Below, piece by piece: positions 62,409-64,000 of a stretch of DNA of 64,000 nt. The position numbers were made by a program, and so were the translations under genes. The DNA comes from Diadophis punctatus similis (Eukaryota; Chordata; Lepidosauria; Squamata; Dipsadidae). The stretch spans positions 8,907,012 to 8,971,011 of the forward strand of contig JALIGW010000010.1 of assembly GCA_023053685.1 (NCBI GenBank), given 5' to 3'. Position 1 is the first letter of the stretch; every line of letters starts with the position of its first letter. Below the pieces are notes generated by a model that saw only the letters and a list, made by a program, of their open reading frames with translations, was not told the origin of the DNA and searched no databases.

Positions 62409-62960
62409 TGTTGTAGTTCCAAAAAATTACACTGAAAGTGCCAAATCACTATCGATTGTTTTATAATCCAGAATTGAGAATCAAAAATAGAGACCAGTTT
62501 TCAAATACAAAAGTTTCCCAAAGTCCAGAGACCACAAGCAAAACACAAATAACTTTCACTTGTTCTTTATTGTAATTCCAAAGAAATGCAAAAAAGGGTC
62601 AAATCTTTAAAAAAAAGAAAGAAAAAAAATCTTGTAATTTCCAGGGCAAATAGTCTTTTATAATTTATTTATTTTAGTGAAGTTATCAGTTGCTGTTATA
62701 ATCCAAGGTCACGGAACAAAGAGTAAAAGTCAGTTTTCAAAATTTCCACAAGAGAAAAGCCGGAAAAAAAAAAACCCAATCTTTCCAGACTTAAAACCAT
62801 TTTTATATTTCCAAAGAGGTATAGAGAGAAGCCGTAACTCTAAATAAAATTCTTTCCAGTGTAAGAGACAGAAAGTTTTTAACTTCCAAAATCAGGAGAC
62901 AGAGAAAAAAAAAAGTCAGTTTTCAAAGTTATAATTTTCCGAACATTTATGGTCTTCTTT

Positions 62961-63205
62961 ATGAAGCTAATATAAAGTCACTTTATAAATAATACTGAAG
63001 TTAAGACTGTTGAGTTCATTCAGCAGTAATCTATTGTACAACCTGTTTATAAATACATATGTGCATGTGTCAGAATAAGAGGATTATTAGCATAGCAGAA
63101 ACTCCAGCTTGGTACCAATGCCCAAATCTGTGATTTTTAGCATCCATCAGAATGTAGCAAAACAAAAAAAAGAGCTTGAATAATTATAGCCCAAAACATA
63201 TCTCC
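62961..63205. other. Unassigned flank
   Basis: AT-rich; no feature recognised. Confidence 0.4.
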
Positions 63206-64000
63206 TTAGTGTCAACTCTTAGTGTCATATGGATAGTGATTGACCTCTTCTCTAAGCAAGTCCATTTCATAGCTTGCCCCAGTCTTCCATCAGCCCATTA
63301 AATTTAAGTTATTCCTAAGGCACATCTACTTCTAATACCATTCTATAAAGCCTTAGTAAGACCACACCTAGAATACTGCATCCAGTTTTGGTCACCACAC
63401 TATAAAATAGATGTAGAGACTCTAGAAAAAGTGCAGAGAAGAGCAACCAGGTTGATTAGGGGACTGGAGAGTAAAACAGATGAAGAATGGTTACAGGAAC
63501 TGGGCATATTTAGTCTAGTGAAGAGAAAGACCGGGGAGACATGATAGCAGTGTTCCAATATTTGAGAGCTGCCACAGAGAGGAGAGGGTCAAGCTATTTT
63601 CCAAGGCACCTGAAGGCCAGACAAGGAATAATGGATGGAAACTTACCAAAGAGAGATTCAACCTAGAAATAAGGAGAAATTTTCTGACAGTGAGAATAAA
63701 CAACCAATGGAACAGCTTGCCTTCAGAAGTTGTGGGAGCTTCATCACTGGAGGCTTTCAAGAAGAGATTGGACTGCCATTTGTCAGAAATGGTGTAGAGT
63801 CTCCTGCTTGGGTGGGGGGTTGGACTAGATTACCTACAAGGTCCCTTCCAACTCTGTTAATCTGTAATCTACAGGCTGTATGGGGTCCCTAGGAGGATAA
63901 TCTCCAATCGAGAGGTTCAATTTACAGCTAAATTCTGGAGGGAATTCATCAAGCTAATTGGATCCTCCCAGGGGCTTAGCTCGGCTTTTCATCCAAATAC
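63206..64000 (+). pseudogene. Gypsy integrase core remnant, split by CR1
   Basis: 63,210-63,329 reads VIWIVIDLFSKQVHFIACPSLPSAH and, after a frameshift, LRHIY. After the CR1 insertion 63,873-64,000 continues [40 protein letters not shown] to the window end. This is the middle of a Gypsy integrase core, close to Gypsy-1 (28,020-28,265) but a separate element. The second catalytic Asp position reads Asn. Confidence 0.88.
63330..63866 (+). mobile_element. CR1 LINE 3' end in Gypsy integrase
   Basis: Starts in the [18 protein letters not shown] part of CR1 ORF2, carries the usual C-terminus and 3' UTR (GGTTGGACTAGATTACCTACAAGG-type segment) and ends in TCTGTAATCT. ATCTAC at both edges is the likely TSD, merging with the tail. 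Confidence 0.92.

Larger units (their letters stand above)
60278..62941 (-). mobile_element. L1-type element with ORF1 only (half-L1-like)
   Basis: A 2.66-kb insertion bounded by AACATTTATGGTCTTCTTT at 60,259-60,277 and 62,942-62,960 (16 to 19 bp, the end merging with the poly-A). Minus-strand order: 5' UTR of about 530 bp, ORF1, about 1.0 kb of 3' UTR, then a G-rich tract (about 60,355-60,380), AATAAAAC and poly-A. No reverse transcriptase or endonuclease frame exists in it. The TSD marks it as a complete retrotransposition product, not a fragment. Confidence 0.85.

Overview
The window looks like intergenic chromosome from a squamate reptile, most likely a snake. The reasons are Sauria-type tRNA SINEs, CR1 copies ending in a TGTAATC-type tail, L3-like CR1 LINEs, an AATAG microsatellite at a LINE 3' end, many small hAT-type elements, and mixed classes of transposon in AT-rich DNA. 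I found no intact host gene. Nearly everything recognisable is transposable-element DNA, much of it nested.

Layout. 1-20.4 kb: LINE fragments, a Penelope-like reverse transcriptase remnant, many short hAT-type elements with 8-bp target duplications, a mariner-like MITE split by a 5'-truncated L1, and two GC-rich hAT-like elements. 20.4-42.2 kb: a CR1 LINE split by a Ty1/Copia element (21,544-41,800, minus strand, TSD AAAAC). That Copia was itself hit by a Sauria SINE, a chromodomain Gypsy element (23,410-29,845), an L3-like LINE with an 847-codon open frame (29,918-32,697), a hAT element (33,114-34,430) and a second, decayed L3-like LINE (about 35,853-40,425). 42.7-48.4 kb: a second chromodomain Gypsy element on the minus strand. 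48.4-51.2 kb: small elements. 51.3-57.9 kb: a CR1 on the minus strand split by a 3.56-kb hAT-bounded insertion. 58.8-60.0 kb: a Rex1-like LINE. 60.3-62.9 kb: an L1-type insertion carrying ORF1 but no ORF2. 63.2-64 kb: a Gypsy integrase remnant split by CR1.

Most notable. (1) The hAT-bounded insertion at 52,747-56,307 holds a 72-nt stretch that reads as the first coding exon of a FOXA1-like gene and ends in a splice donor, which suggests host-exon capture. (2) The 60,278-62,941 element has L1-style ends and a 16-19 bp target duplication but only ORF1, the organisation of a half-L1. (3) Both Gypsy elements show, next to the 5' LTR, an 11-12 nt match to the LTR in antisense, the signature of Tf1/sushi-type self-priming. 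(4) The Copia primer-binding site matches the anticodon arm of initiator tRNA-Met, the half-tRNA priming mode of Copia/Ty5. Because insertions interrupt one another cleanly, empty sites, reading frames and TSDs allow a relative order of events to be read directly.
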